64,000 nt of DNA from positions 186,001 to 250,000 of the forward strand of contig JAAKBF010000354.1 of assembly GCA_012656075.1 (NCBI GenBank). Reading direction: 5' to 3'. This document shows positions 63,871 to 64,000 of the stretch, one piece after another; positions within the stretch are counted from its first letter, which is position 1, and every line of letters starts with the position of its first letter. The position numbers were made by a program, and so were the translations under genes. The notes under the pieces are model-generated. The model did not search any database and was not told where the DNA came from. It worked only from the letters and a program-made list of their open reading frames with translations. The stretch comes from Phytophthora hibernalis. Its lineage: Eukaryota; Oomycota; Peronosporomycetes; Peronosporales; Peronosporaceae.

Positions 63871-63918
63871 ATTGGGGATAATAACTCGTATTATATAATA
63901 CGAGGTATTATCCCCAAT
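63871..63918. repeat. 48-bp palindrome
   Basis: ATTGGGGATAATAACTCGTA... reads nearly the same on both strands: two 24-bp halves with a single mismatch and no loop. It could extrude a cruciform. Confidence 0.88.
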
Positions 63919-64000
63919 ACCCGAGGTAAAAAGAGCGCCAACGCTCCCAAAGACATCATGTTCATGACACTAGCCGCTCTCAAACACTGCGGTAGTTGGG

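Noticed and set aside
1..64000. tRNA or rRNA genes
   Set aside because: I saw no convincing T-loop/acceptor pairs or rRNA motifs; a dedicated RNA search would be decisive.

Overview
The window is nuclear DNA from an oomycete, most likely a Phytophthora species. Evidence: a secreted RxLR-dEER protein (34945-35286), an almost perfect oomycete core promoter (initiator plus flanking element, 33847-33862), short introns of about 50-90 bp, flagellate-cell genes (dynactin p25, a sperm-tail PG-rich repeat protein), tight gene packing in one half and retroelements in the other. I cannot name the species from sequence alone.

Bases 1-24125 are a gene-dense conserved block: plasma-membrane H+-ATPase (5' end missing), a SulP-STAS-cyclic-nucleotide-binding transporter, importin-9, an unknown armadillo-like protein, a SnoaL-like protein, dynactin subunit 5, a SHIPPO-type protein, an ADP-ribose/CDP-alcohol diphosphatase-like enzyme, a small membrane protein, a UBR7-like protein, a 2,4-dienoyl-CoA-reductase-like flavoenzyme and LYAR.

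Bases 24200-38300 are a family-expansion block. Six SGNH/GDSL esterase genes lie here: five in a forward tandem and one inside an inverted copy. A roughly 2.4-kb inverted duplication (24424-26820 and 35860-38271), each arm carrying a serine-rich gene divergent from an esterase gene, brackets a PX-GOLD-PH protein, a thioredoxin with a long acidic tail and the RxLR effector gene. An MFS transporter and an ankyrin protein follow (38314-41426). Next is a second inverted duplication (arms 41684-42534 and 42993-43842), each arm holding a small thioredoxin.

From 43900 on the window is mobile-element territory: two TA-flanked MITE-like elements, a complete but inactivated pogo-like DNA transposon (44690-46414), remnants of a Mutator-like and a piggyBac-like transposase, and a Ty3/gypsy chromovirus on the minus strand (50423-62099). 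Its LTR-gag-protease segment has been amplified into a head-to-tail array with an exact 1,423-bp period. Open reading frames of coding character run antisense to its pol region.

Many conserved genes are broken only by a single missing base in a short homopolymer run (mostly C or T). This pattern looks like consensus error in the assembly, so those genes are annotated as CDS with likely sequencing frameshifts. Gene limits, introns and frameshifts were worked out by eye.
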